From NCBI GenBank assembly GCA_029817715.1, contig JARUPY010000539.1, forward strand, positions 8,407,501-8,471,500: 64,000 bases of DNA. Direction: 5' to 3'. The stretch is from Melastoma dodecandrum (lineage: Eukaryota; Streptophyta; Magnoliopsida; Myrtales; Melastomataceae). Below are positions 53,075 through 64,000 of this stretch, piece by piece. Made by a program: the position numbers and the translations under genes. The first letter of the stretch is position 1. Each line of letters starts with the position of its first letter. The notes under the pieces were generated by a model, which saw only the letters and a list, made by a program, of their open reading frames with translations, did no database searches and had not been told where the DNA came from.

Positions 53075-55560
53075 AAGGAAGTATTTGTTTCTGAACTGAT
53101 ATTTTCTATACAAAACAAGTTACATAAGCTTACTTGTTTTGCCGTGCTTGTCTTATAGGCACATGAGCATCCTAAACAGACAATGAAGGCGAGGGTGGCA
53201 GGGTGGAAAAGTTTCGAGCCAAAGTTTTGAAACAGTCTTCGTTGGCAAAAAAATTACGCACATGAAGACAACAATGCACGAGATCAATCCTTGGGGCAAA
53301 TCACTGAGTGATCGAGGGGAAAATCTTTGAGCGATCCTGGGGCAAGACTCCAAAAAATCTTAGAGAATTCTCTGTTTACAAAACAACAAACAACAAGAAA
53401 GGGAGTATCCGTTCCTTAACTGATGCTTTCTTCGTAAAACGGGTTACATGAGCTTACTTGTTTTGCCCTTCGGCTTGTCTTATCCAAGACAGATGACGAA
53501 GGCGAGGGTGGTAGGGTGAAAAGGTTTCAAATCAAAGTTTTGAAATAGCCTTCGTTATCAAAACAACGACACACATGAAGGAAGTATTCATTCCAAAATC
53601 AATAATTTCTCTACAAAGAGCATGTTACATGAGCTCACTTGTTTCTCCATACTTGTCTCATAGATACATGATCGTCTTAGGCATACAATGAAGACAAACA
53701 ACAAAGTTTCGAATCGGAGCATCGAAACAACCTTCGTTGGCGAATTTCTTTCAATCCCCCAAACTGGGGTAAAGAACATGGACAATCAAACTGGGGCATC
53801 GTAAATACCTTCATCGACGAACCTCCTTAAAACTGGAACAAAGAACAACTGTCAAAGTCTTGAATCAGTCTCGAGTCAAATCTTTGAAACAACTTTCATT
53901 TTCAAAATAACGACACATATGAAAGGGAGTATTTCTTCCCTAAGCAATGCCTATATGCAAAAACAAGTCACTTTAGCTCACTTGTTTCTATTCTTGTCGC
54001 CTGTAAGTACAACAACATTTTATCATGACGACCAAAGTTTCGAAACAATATCCAAGGCAAAGCTTCGAAAATAACTTTCGTTATCAACTAAACAACGAAT
54101 TACACAAAAGGGAGTATTTGTTTCGAAATTAATAAGTTGCATAAGCTTACTTATTTTACTCTACATGCTTGTCTCATAGGTACATGAGCATCCTATGGAG
54201 ACAATGAACACAAACCACAAAATTTCGAGCCAGAGCATCGAAATGACCTTCATCAACGATCCTTCATATCCCCTAGGGCAAGCAAAAAGCACATTGATAA
54301 CGCACATGAAAAGTAACATGAACTCCTCACACAAACGATACATGACTCCTACGGCAAGGCGATGGTGGCAAAAAGCTTTAAGCCAAAGGCTTGTTGCAGT
54401 TTTGTCAATCCTTCGATTCCATACGACAAAGACTTATTGATGAAATCAAACAAAAAGGGAAGTACCAAAACTCTACTTCACATTTCATTATAAATTAAGT
54501 TACATAAGAAAACTTCGACTCTAGTCTAAAAGAAAATAAGTTGCACAAACTCAGTTGTCTTCTCATCAGCTATTTGATAGTTACATGAGCAACCTTATAC
54601 AACAAACATGCCAAAGTCAACATTTTCATCAACCATTTGATTCCTGCGGACAAAGGGAAGTACCAATGAATGGGAAGTACCAAAACTCTACTTCAACAAT
54701 CTTATAAACGAAATTACATGAGCAAATTTCGTTTATAATCTAAAAGAAACAAGTCATCTGAACTCACTTGTTTTCTAATCATTTGTTTGATAGGTACATG
54801 GGTAACCTTATGCATATATAGATACATGGCCAAAGTAGAATTTCGTCAATACTTCGATTCATGAGGACGAAGATGTAATGACGAGATCATATCAAACAGA
54901 AGTACTAAAAACTCCACTTCACCTGTCTTACAAGTGAAATTATATGATCAAATTTTGTTCCTACTCTAAAAGAAACAAGTCATTTGAACTCACTTATTTT
55001 TTTTTTCACCATCTGTTTGATTGGTACATGAATATCTTTACACAATGGGCACAAGGCAAAAGTAACATTTCGTCAATCCTTCGATTCCATCAAACGAAGA
55101 TGCAATGACAAACTCATAGAAACGGGAAGTGCCACAACTATACTTCGCCTTTCTTTCAAATGAAATCACATGAGCACATTTCGTTTCTACTCTATAAGGG
55201 AACATGTAGCACAAACTCACTTGTTTTTCACCATTTGTTTGATAGGTACATGATCAACCTTATACAACTAACATAACGCAAGAGCAGCAACTTCGTCAAT
55301 CCTTCGATTCCCATAGACAAAGATGCAATAATGAAATCACATGAAAGGGAAGTACAAAGCTCATTGACGAAGCGACATGAAAGGGAGTATTAATTCACTT
55401 TGAATACTTTCACTACCCAACAAGTTACATGAGCATCCTGCATTACGAACAAAGGCGCGGGCGGTCGGGTGAAATATTATGAACCAAAGCTTCAGAGTAG
55501 CCTTCGTCATCACCAAAGATGATCACTAAAAAGGGAGTATCATCTACACTATTCCCTAAC
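53075..55560. repeat. Degenerate tandem array, about 10-12 units of roughly 170-370 bp
   Basis: Recurring core: AAAGGGAGTA(T/C), about 40-60 nt, then CAAGTTACATGAGC(T/A)(T/C)ACTTGTTT, CTTGTCT(C/T)ATAG(G/A)TACATGAGCATCC and CAAAG(T/C)TTCGAA...CTTCGT. Cores are found near 53107, 53444, 53627, 53966, 54135, 54540, 54717, 54757, 54977, 55206 and 55427. Units differ in length and identity, in contrast to the clean satellite at 8927. No long ORF. Confidence 0.75.
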
Positions 55561-57640
55561 AAATATTTCTTATCATTCCTCAACTAGAATCACACTTCTC
55601 ACTTCCACAAGTCGAAAATGGTTATATGAACACACCGCATTCCCCAGTACAAGTTGAATATGCAAGCATATTCTTCCTTAGCAGCAATCGAGATGGACAT
55701 CCTCATCTCAACTCCCCGACGAGCACCCGAATTTATTATTACTTCCCCAAGCAAGAGTCAAAATACATGAACTAGCTTGGTTCTCGTCCACGTGTAGGTA
55801 CAAACTCCTAAAAAATAACAAAGCTGTTTCGAGCACAACATTAAATAACATGACCTGGGACACGAAAGTACAAGTACTTTCTCCACCGAGTTTGCACAAG
55901 AGTAATACCTCCATATAAAATCTCCAAAAAGGTTTGCTTACCTTAATGTATTCATTTCTTAAACATTCGTGTGGTCATTTGCATCCCCACGATATTTTTC
56001 AACATTATGAAAATGCTTCTGGGCAATAAACGGAGAAGGCAAACCCACTCCCAAATACTTACCCCAGAGAGATGAGTATAAACACTTTGAGAGTTCACCC
56101 ACACAAACGTCCATGGAGACGAAGAATCTCTTGACAAAAGATGCTCAGACCGGGATGATATCGAGCGTTCATTCTCTACCCCAAACACAGAACATTGACC
56201 GTTGCTAGCCTCTCAGAGCCAAAGTCGAAGATTCTCATACACTACTCCCTCCGAGTCTAAAGGAGCGGAAGCGACGGAACACAGGGGCGACACTTCCTCA
56301 AGGTTCAAGCAAAGAGGCACCATTAACGGACGTGCACACCCGTTGAATCACTCCCAAGGACAGAGCATCTCCAAAAAACTTCACAAGGAGTCGAAAGCAT
56401 CTCCTACATAATCAATGAGAGAAAGAAAATGGGCAAATCCCTATAGTTTAGTAAGGAAAAACCAAAGTCAGCGCAAAGACCAAAGTTTTTAAAAAAGCAA
56501 AGCGCATAATCAAAATAGCAATATAAAGCGTCAAGACCAACACAAACGGTCACAAGAGCAAACATGCCTTTCTCCAACAAATGAGGAAGAAAATATTCCC
56601 CAAAGCATATCTCACCAGTAAAGCATCTCCCAAACAAATCAAGGGGAAAGCATCGCCAAAGTGGATTATTAGATGTCACCAATGGAGCGGCTCGACTAGC
56701 TAACTATTTGAAGATGGAGAATTCGCTTGGAGAGTGAAACCTCTGTGGTCCCACAGCTCCCGATGAGGTCCTTAGATTCGTTCTCAAAATAAAGAATTTA
56801 AAACCTCAAACAAAAGGCCTTATGCCAAACCCACATTACAGCCATACAAAGACTCCTTCGACCTGTACATGAGCATCCCAGCAAAGGAATTATGAATTCC
56901 AAGTGAGATAAATTTCGACAAACATGAGCGAGCAATGAAAGAAGTTAGGAAACCCTTCTCCGACCTCGCTTAGAAGCATCTAGCGCTAACAAGCCAAAAT
57001 CCCCCAACCAGCTGACACCCATCTTTCCGACCTCACTCCTATCATAGCCAAAATCTAAGGACTGGCTCTAAGGCAGCCCCTAACGAACTCCCAGGCATCC
57101 TTCTTCTTCTCCCGGCCACCCCGGGGTGAGGCAACCCATCGGTGAGTCTTCGATCTTTTTCTATATAATCATATAGTCCCTCTTTCACTTTAGAGCATGG
57201 CTGACCAATTTGTTTTAATACTCACATGTGGCCTACAATGCAAACCGAGCACCGATGGAGTAAGACAACATTGGCCATAAAGCAGGGGAGGCAGTCCACG
57301 GACTATAACATTCTCGTCCGATGTCGGATCGATGTGAAAGCAAGTGGTATGCCTTCATTACTTGATTATGCAGCTTTGCAAATTTGTTTTAGGTTGTTTG
57401 GTGTCTCGTCACCTAAGAACCGTGCTTGGGAACTGTGTAGAACCTTCAGATTTCTCAGTCTGTTGTCACCTAACATTGTAGTCCAAAAGGGGGCCTTTTC
57501 GAAGGGGTTATGCACGTCGCCTGACCCTAAATTCTACATACAGAATAATCCCCAATGGGTGATGGTCTTGAATAAATTTTTTTGTATGTTTACGATGATC
57601 GAGGACCGAGATAAGCCCTCAGAACCTAAGGGCGTGCATG
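55561..57640. other. No supported gene
   Basis: Only short open frames. A 142-codon plus-strand frame at 57226-57654 has no recognisable domain. The segment 57060-57130 (CCCGGCCACCCCGGGGTGAGG) is locally GC-rich. Confidence 0.4.
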
Positions 57641-57664
57641 TAGTTTGTGACTAGCCTGCATACC

Positions 57665-58110
57665 GTAGTCCCACTTCCGAGGAGATCTCAAGAGATCCGA
57701 CCGTTGGATCGTTTCCAAACTTTTAAGAAATAAACTAGATTGAAATACGATTGTACACATGTATATTTTGACCGTTGCAGTTTCTGATGAATTTGGAAAC
57801 GAACCGATGAACATAATATGTGTGGAGCAGGATTTTCTACACCTCGCAGTCTCGTTCTCAAGGAGATTGCAATTGATCTCACCGTTAGATCGTCACCAAA
57901 ATCAACGGGCATGTCTATCATTTGAATGTGGTCGTCTGGATATATTTTTCAAATTTTTATCTTGTACATATGTTATGTTTTCTATTTTTCTTTGAGCTCT
58001 CAATTTTCAAGAAATATAGAAATCTTCGTAAATTTCCGGCTCTGTGCTTCCATAAGTCGAGATCCCACTGTCTGATCTTTGTGAAATTTAAGAAGTACGT
58101 TTTCCATTGG
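57665..58110. repeat. Two to three diverged ~190-bp repeats with GATC(T/C)nACCGTTnGATCGT
   Basis: GAGATCCGACCGTTGGATCG (57695), TGATCTCACCGTTAGATCG (57872) and a weaker GAGATCCCACTGTCTGATC (58060) recur about 180-190 bp apart, each followed by a related AAATTTT-rich stretch. Such CCGTTGGATCG words are typical of plant retrotransposon LTRs. Confidence 0.55.
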
Positions 58111-58299
58111 TAGTCTACTTAATGTATGATTGAATTTTCATTTTTTTGATAGCACAACCACCTATTTTCGTTTATTGTTGCATGAATAATTGAATGAGAA
58201 CTTCGAGGGATTCGACATCACGAATATTGGAGGCCGGAGGAGGAGCATAAGAAAGGAGGCACGGTGATAGGCTTCAACAGAGCGGCCCTGACCGATAAT

Positions 58300-59012
58300 T
58301 TTTCAGCCGATGAGGTGCTATCTCGACTGCCTAAGGTATAAAGGAAAGTGCGGGCTTTTCGAATTTTCTTTCTTTTTCACCGGTAAGGGACCGTGAGCCC
58401 AAGTGCATAGGCCCACGATCACCACTCTTCTCCGCCCCCTTTGATCTAAATAATTGATATGTGGGTTTTTGCATGCTTTAGACCCTTAGATTTTATGTCA
58501 CATGTGATATTTTTAATCGAACATGAGTTCGGGCTAAAATCCCGAATCGGGTCCAACCCGTAAACAAAGACGTTTGTCTGGATCAAGGCCACCGCCGCAT
58601 GTTAGAATGTAAACATTAGTAAATCGGGATCCCCAAACCAACGGTTTTTCCTACTTAAACCGTTTTATAAATAAGTCGGTGGTGATTCCGTAATAGCTTA
58701 CCTAGGATAAGTAATATCAACCTTTTTTCTTATGGAGCTATCATAAATGAGGGGAAGATGATGCGAGCTGCTCCCGATTTTTTCCGAAGATTCCTTTTTG
58801 GGATCCTGCTCCGCTTCTCGCTTGTCGATCGAGCGAGAGCCCGAGTAGGCCCGATTAGGAATTAAGGTAGTATCAACCCCGCTCTCTTCCGCAGCGCCTT
58901 GACGCCCGAGTCTTGAAGTCGACCGGAGTAGCATCGGGGGAACGGGTTTCTGATTCTCGTGCCGTTCGAATCGCTGTCGCGCGCCGTGAGGTCACGGAAG
59001 GGCGCGCGTACA
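58300..59012 (-). repeat. Dispersed repeat R1, copy C (inverted)
   Basis: Read on the minus strand it follows the order of copies A, B and D: GACTCGGGCGTCAAGGCGCTGC, TTCCTAATCGGGCC, CTCATTTATGATAGCTCC, CTAGGTAAGCTATTACGGAA, CACCACCGACTTATTTATAA, CATGCGG and TGGGCCTATGCACTTGGG. It lies directly beside the copia relic. Confidence 0.75.
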
Positions 59013-59045
59013 TTGTTTTCTTTAATGGTTAGTATTTCATTCAAG

Positions 59046-59650
59046 ACTCGTACAAATGGATGGCGATTGAACTTGCTAAAAGTGGAGGATGAAACATTTT
59101 CAGATGTCAGTGCCTACAGGAGACTGGTAGGGAGACTCATTTACCTGCGGATTACACGCCCAGACTTGTCTTATGCGGTGCATGTTCTTGCAAAATTCAT
59201 GGACAAGGCATCAAAAAAATATTGGGATGCAAATTGTTTTGTGCTGAGGACTCTAGGAAAATGTGTATTCTTTGCAAGTAAGGCTGAACCCATGCTTCAA
59301 GCCTATTCTGACAACGATTGGGGTGGTTGCGCAACGAGTCGCAAGTTGACAACTGGTTTTTGTATTTTTCTGGGTCATTCTTTGATTAGCTGGTGATCAA
59401 AGAACCAAAACACCGTATCTAGAAGTTCAACAGAGGCTGAATACAAGGCAGTCGCAACTACGACAATAGAGGTAATCTGGCTGAAAGCTCTAATGGAAGA
59501 TTTGAGAGTAGTCACAAAGCTGCCGATTCCTTTGTATTGTGACAACGAATCGGCTATACATATTATAGAGCTGTTAATATTTGGAGAACATTTACTAAAA
59601 ACATTTCAAGTTAAATGTGTTAAATGTGTCAAGATTGGTTTTACGGAATT
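59046..59650 (+). pseudogene. Ty1/copia RT end and RNase H relic
   Basis: YRRLVGRLIYLRITRPDLSY (59113), VHVLAKFMDKASKKYWDA (59182), AYSDNDWGGCATSRKLTTGF (59301), then past a TGA at 59394-59396 in the same frame SKNQNTVSRSSTEAEYKAVA and YCDNESAIHI (59537). These are the standard copia RNase H motifs, including the D in SDNDW, E in STEAEY and D in CDNE. Upstream RT and all gag/integrase are missing. Confidence 0.88.
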
Positions 59651-60578
59651 CTAAGTAAACAAAAACCTAAGCGGTAGAAGTTATTTGGTCAGGAAATTAG
59701 CCAACACGATGATAAGTATGATAGGTATGATCACAACACGATGTGATGGTAAAGGATTTTTGACATCGTAAAAATGTCGAAGTCTAGATTGACATATTGG
59801 GAATACTTGAATGTAGAAATGTTTTCCATCTAAAGTTTATTCTTGCCAGACTGAGGAGATATTAACAAAAACAATTAATGGCTAAAATATAAATGAATTG
59901 TACTTGGTTTATGAGTTAAGTTTAATAGGAATTACTAGTAAGTCAACAAGGATAATATCCGAAGGAAATCGCTAAGGATCCAACTTTCAAGAAGGAAATC
60001 GCTGTTTAGAGAGAGTTGTTGCTCTTACAAAGCTAATGTTCATATTTGACCAAAGAGACAGTGGACATGAGTTCTTGCTCACAAATTGCCTCGTACGAGA
60101 ACTTGACCTATGAACCAATAAAGAACTCCACCTAACCATACGAGACTATGTGGCCCTTGGATTCCGTGGTCGGATTGAGGCAGAGGTCATGTGCATTACC
60201 TTTTTGGGAAAGGGACAACGAGGATATCGAAATAAAAGTCCAACAAATGCGCACAAGAAACTAAGACAAGATAGATCCATGGGGGCACGCTAATACCAAT
60301 TTTGGAGACCTGAAAGACACCTCAGCCACCACTCTACACGATTTCAGGATCAAAACATTTATTATAGATAGATTGATTTCAGATCTTATTTTTATTTATT
60401 TTTAGACCCGACCACCTCCCCTCTCCATGTGGGGTTCGAGGAGGAGAGCCATTCCACGTGATTGACGTGGGGGACTGACTACAGTGATTCCTATCAGTGT
60501 CGTTAAGAGGAGATGCTTCAGACAGCCGATTAGTTATCTTCTCAACAAAAAAATTCAGACTACAAACTCTTTTCTTAC
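59651..60578 (+). promoter_or_regulatory. Region upstream of the sulfotransferase, promoter not resolved
   Basis: No gene. The first ~250 bp are decaying copia 3' sequence. A TATA-like TTATTATAGATAG lies at about 60359, some 220 bp before the start codon; low confidence. A short inverted repeat CCACGTGATTGACGTGG (60453-60469) contains two ACGT cores, a possible bZIP/G-box-like element. Confidence 0.35.
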
Positions 60579-61583
60579 ATGGCTTCAGATGGATCTTCGT
60601 CATCAACTCTTCCCTTGCCAAAGTACCATCAAGAACCCAATCTCACTCAGGAGTGCAAGGACCTCCTCCCGACCTTGTCGTGCGAGAATGGCTGGGTCAC
60701 GTCCCCTCTCCACCTCTACCGCGGATTCTGGTTCCTGGCTAGCCAGTTGAATGGAGTCCTCTCTAGCCAGAACAACTTCCGTGCCTGCGACAACGATGTC
60801 ATCCTAGCAACCATGCCAAAATCAGGCACCACCTGGCTTAAGGCTATCCTATTCATGCTGTCCCACCATGCCATCCATTCCACGGGAGAAGTCTCCTCAA
60901 AAAATCCTAGCCCGTTGCTCACGATGAATCCCCACAATCTGGTGCCCTTCTTGGAGTTGGACTTGTATCGCGACAATGAGAGTCCAGATTTGTCGTCATT
61001 TCCTTCTCCGAGGATTTTCGCCACTCACATCCCTTACAGTCTCCTCGCTGAGAGTATCAAGAACTCTAAGTGCAAGATCGTTTACCTGTGTCGCAATGTT
61101 AAGGACACTTTTGTCTCGTGGTGGCACTTCACTAATATGTTGAAGCCGAAAAAGAGTGGTGAGAATGCTCTGGATGAGGTATTCGACATGTTCTGTAGGG
61201 GCATAAATAACTTCGGGCCTTATTGGGACCACCTGTTGGGATACTGGAAGGCCAGCATGGACATGCCAGAGAAAGTTTTGTTCCTCAAGTTTGAGGACGT
61301 GAAGGAAAGACCCGTTGAGTACACAAAGCGGCTGGCTGAGTTTATTGGTTTTCCTATCGAAGATGATGAGGTGACTATCGAGATAACAAGGATGTGCAGC
61401 TTCGAGAGCCTGAGTAAGTTAGAGGTCAATATGAATGGAAAAGTACGTTTCGGGGTGGAGAACAAGGCTTTCTTCAGGAAGGGCGAGGTTGGGGACTGGA
61501 GGAATTTGTTAACCCCCGAGATGGCTGAACGACTTGATTGCATCACCAAGGAGATGCTAAGCGGATCAGGTCTTATGCTCTGA
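60579..61583 (+). CDS. Cytosolic sulfotransferase (plant SOT family), intact, intronless
   Basis: Transfers a sulfonate from PAPS to a hydroxyl of a small acceptor in the cytosol; plant members act on flavonoids, brassinosteroids, desulfoglucosinolates, hydroxyjasmonate and others, and the acceptor here cannot be told. 334 codons, normal for the family, with no intron as usual. PAPS-binding P-loop PKSGTTWL at 80-87, catalytic His150 in ATHIPYS, 3'-phosphate-binding CRNVKDTFVSWWHF at 171-184 (Arg172, Ser180), and the C-terminal RKGEVGDWRN at 300-309 (the RKGxxGDWK/R motif). Start chosen at 60579: first in-frame Met, giving the family's usual length before GxWxxP-like LYRGFWF (47-53). All key residues are present, so it is probably functional. 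It has no gene neighbour; transposon relics surround it. A copy of its 3' end lies at 8196. Confidence 0.95.
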   Translation: MASDGSSSSTLPLPKYHQEPNLTQECKDLLPTLSCENGWVTSPLHLYRGFWFLASQLNGVLSSQNNFRACDNDVILATMPKSGTTWLKAILFMLSHHAIHSTGEVSSKNPSPLLTMNPHNLVPFLELDLYRDNESPDLSSFPSPRIFATHIPYSLLAESIKNSKCKIVYLCRNVKDTFVSWWHFTNMLKPKKSGENALDEVFDMFCRGINNFGPYWDHLLGYWKASMDMPEKVLFLKFEDVKERPVEYTKRLAEFIGFPIEDDEVTIEITRMCSFESLSKLEVNMNGKVRFGVENKAFFRKGEVGDWRNLLTPEMAERLDCITKEMLSGSGLML

Positions 61584-61904
61584 CAGTCGCACTCCCGAGG
61601 TTGGTACCCCATTTCATGGTTTTCTTCCGTGGAAAAATAAATTGGGGACCTCAAGCAACTGCGAGTCAATGATTTGTTGGGTCAAATGTTGATTTCGTTA
61701 AGCTTGTCCGACAATGATTCATCCATGCCTTCCTGTTGATCTATTTTGGTGTAGTTTTCATGAAACGGTTTAGTTGCGGTCTCCTCCGTTTTCATCAACT
61801 TCTGTCGCATTAGTTATCTCTGTATTTGCTCAAATTCCAAATAATATGTGGCTTGTGACGTCGTGGTTCGTTTAAAATATTTTGATATTGTTTAACCTAG
61901 TAAT
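61584..61904 (+). promoter_or_regulatory. Sulfotransferase 3' UTR with poly(A) signal
   Basis: AATAAA at 61636-61641, about 50 nt after the stop, is conserved in the duplicated copy near 8261. Similarity with that copy covers most of this UTR. Confidence 0.6.
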
Positions 61905-62110
61905 AAATGGAATTGTCATCGACTTATTTGTAAAAGTAGTTTAAGTCGAAGTTAACTTTTGCTCCAAAATATATTTGCACTGGATCGTCAGTGTTTCACG
62001 AGCATTAAATCCGATCTAGGCGGTCGACCCGGACTCATGTGAGATTGTTACACATCAATCATAAATAAATATTTAGATGAAAGTAGGTGGGGAGTGGCCG
62101 TCCATCAATA
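61905..62110 (+). repeat. R1 fragment (copy E) behind the sulfotransferase
   Basis: TGTCATCGACTTATTTGTAAAAGTAGTTTAAGTCG and CACTGG...GTGTTTCACGAGCATTAAATCCGATCTAGGCGG...CCCGGACTCATG follow the order of the middle of R1 with heavy divergence (quoted here only as landmarks near 61918, 61980 and 62033). Confidence 0.5.
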
Positions 62111-62130
62111 TACCTGGAACCACCGTTACA

Positions 62131-62780
62131 GGTGTGATACCCCAAATAATTATTAGGCTAAAAACCAATTATCACAAGTTTCTAAACTAAATAGTCCAAT
62201 TTAAAATCCAACGAGACCTTAAAACCAAAAGGCTCAAACCCATCACAAGCCCAACCTCGTTAGTCCACCTTATTTGATTTCGACAATTGGATTTGATCTT
62301 CAAGTTTAAAATTCGGCCGTCGAATGAAAACACCTTATGTTAACAAAATACTAGGATCAGAAAAAATCCCCAAACCCCCGGAGGGATGGTATGACACTGC
62401 CTAAAATTTGCCATCCGGAGGATTCCCAACAATGGCTTTCTCGGAGGATGGGAGTAGTACGAACACTCCAAGGCTGCCACCAGGAATTTGCCCTCACCCT
62501 TCGATCTGATCCTAGCTAAAAGAGGGGCTTTATTTGTAAAAGGTGGCAGAGGGGAGGGGGGCAGAGATCAACCTCACTACAGACAGCCCCCTCGTTTTTC
62601 TTGAGGATTTTCCATCGGTCTTTCCCCACGACAACATTTCTTCCATTGCAATCCCGGCGAATGATTGCACACGAATCCTCCTTCATTTCGACCTTTCTCG
62701 ACGAACCCTAAGGTAGGTTCTGTTACACCAACGGAATCCCCTTCGAACCAGCTTAAACCCGGCATCTAGTGGCATCAACG
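62131..62780 (+). other. Possible LTR-like repeat starting GTGATACCCCAAAT; no gene
   Basis: The start resembles the repeat end at about 14899 (minus). It contains no convincing ORF; a 62-codon minus-strand frame (62577-62765) is a shadow. It ends where R1 copy D starts. Confidence 0.35.
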
Positions 62781-62784
62781 GAAG

Positions 62785-63610
62785 GTAAATGCACGCCATC
62801 CGGCTTAGCACCCATGCTACGTTATGGGCAGAACAAGAATTTGGACACGCTTCCCCTGGTGCCCTCCGGTCAACGCCAGGACTCGAACGTCCAAATACTA
62901 CGAAGGAAACCGATGTCGATCTTCCCTCGATTCCTAATCGGGCATGCCCAAACCATCCCCGATCGTTTCCTTTCTCCTTAGGAGGTGATTAGCGAATAAC
63001 GAAGCATGATCCACAGAAGAAATTTCGAGGGGATCGGAGACAGCTCGTGCCGCCCTTTCCTCATCCATGATGGCTCCGTAAAAATGGTTGTTGTTGCTTA
63101 ATCTAGGTAAGCTATTACGGAGTCGCCACCGACTTATTTTTAAAACTATTTAAGTCGGAAAAACAGTTCGGTTCGAGAATCCCTATTTACTAACTCTTAC
63201 ATTTAAACATGCGGAAAGGTAACGTTTGCTTCAAAAGTTTGCTTTTGGTTAACGGGCTTTAAACCCAATCCGGACATGGCTCCAGACTCATGTCACTGTT
63301 TTACGGGCGTTGGACCTGATTCGAGCGTTGGACTCGAATTCATATTTGTTGATTTACACCAACATGCGATAATAAAGCTAAGTTGCCTAACGACATGCGT
63401 ACAAGCACAAATAATTATTGAGATAAGAGGGAGACGAGGAAGGATGGTAATTGCGGACATATGCACTTTAGCCCACAGCCCCTTTACAGATGGATATGTA
63501 ATTTGTTTCAGGATGGCCCGCACCTCTCCTTTGTACCTAAAATGACGGTCGAGGGCGCTATACTTCGAACCAACGGTTTTTAGGCCGCAGTAGATCCAAC
63601 CCACGCGGTT
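62785..63610 (+). repeat. Dispersed repeat R1, copy D
   Basis: TGCACGCCATCCGGCTTAGC, AGGACTCGAACGTCC, CATCCATGATGGCTCCGTAA, GTTGCTTAATCTAGGTAAGC, ACGGAGTCGCCACCGAC (about 63117), CGTTGGACTCGAATTCATA and GCACCTCTCCTTTGTACC. It is collinear with copy B from start to end. Confidence 0.8.
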
Positions 63611-64000
63611 TGCTACGCATGCCTTCCAGCCTTCAGTCTTCGAAATTTGTCTTGTCAAATTCCCGTAAAGCTCGGTTGATTTCTCCTTGAATCCAATTCG
63701 ACCTTCACTGGGTTCAGGAAGCCTCTGTTTTTCGCGAGCAACAGGGACGGATTTAAGTTTGTGGAGCCTCGGTTGACTTATGGGACAATTGCGGGAAGGT
63801 TCATGAAGGGGGAAAATCCTTTCGTGGAGGAAGCATATCAGAGTGTCAAACTTTGATTCGAGGATAAAAATTGTAGAAAATTATTGGTTGGCAAAAAAAA
63901 CAACTTATTAAACTCATGTTTACAAGAGATTCTTATATAGGAAAACAATCAAAAACTAAAAGAGAATCTAAATAGATCTCCTAAATCTCTCAATGAGATT
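63611..64000. other. No gene recognised
   Basis: Mixed sequence with no ORF or repeat assignable; AT-rich towards the edge. Confidence 0.4.

Noticed and set aside
57226..57654. 142-codon plus-strand open frame as a gene
   Set aside because: No domain, no repeat of the frame elsewhere, and repeat-like surroundings; too weak to call.

Overview
This is eukaryotic, almost certainly eudicot, nuclear DNA dominated by transposable elements. Evidence: plant LTR retrotransposons of several lineages, an endogenous caulimovirid (plant pararetrovirus), plant-type splice signals in broken host genes, and one intact intronless plant cytosolic sulfotransferase gene. There is no sign of prokaryotic gene organisation. 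The species cannot be fixed from the sequence alone.

Layout. 1-5130: left part of an Athila-like Ty3 element on the minus strand, with a complete 1336-bp LTR, an Asp-type primer binding site and an uninterrupted gag-pol reading frame of 1197 codons. That frame runs off the window edge and, just after the RT active site, passes in frame into a 'putative plant transposon protein'-like domain. 5131-8900: decayed DNA holding exon-like relics, an HSP90 fragment and a duplicated copy of the 3' end of the sulfotransferase gene. 8927-13839: a satellite of 29.8 units of exactly 165 bp, with traces of an 11-unit higher order. 14908-16346: a NOP14 pseudogene with recognisable exons and splice sites, cut by a dispersed repeat (family R1). 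18175-20070 and 51130-52920: two copies of a ~1.8-kb repeat (R3) in inverted orientation.

21260-29990: an endogenous caulimovirid. Its order is coat-protein-like ORF, movement protein, protease-RT-RNase H, an intact 779-codon ORF of unknown function with a zinc knuckle, an intergenic promoter region, a short coiled-coil ORF and the Met-tRNA primer binding site. The first three reading frames are broken by stops and frameshifts; the last two are open.

31000-36480 and 41200-51110: two decayed Ty3/Tat-type elements in opposite orientations. Each has an antisense coiled-coil or plant-mobile-domain gene downstream of its integrase. The first also carries a 427-bp MITE with a target duplication. 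36500-39780: the 3' end of a SIRE-like Ty1/copia element (extra ORF, polypurine tract, LTR with four 44-bp repeats). 53075-55560: a degenerate tandem array. 59046-59650: a copia RT/RNase H relic. 60579-61583: the sulfotransferase, the only host gene in the window that looks functional. 61900-63610: further R1 copies.

The elements are nested and truncate each other, as in pericentromeric or otherwise gene-poor plant heterochromatin. The best candidates for something undescribed are the caulimovirid's gene order with its intact downstream ORF, the paired palindromes in the Athila LTR, and the repeated pattern of antisense captured genes in Tat elements.
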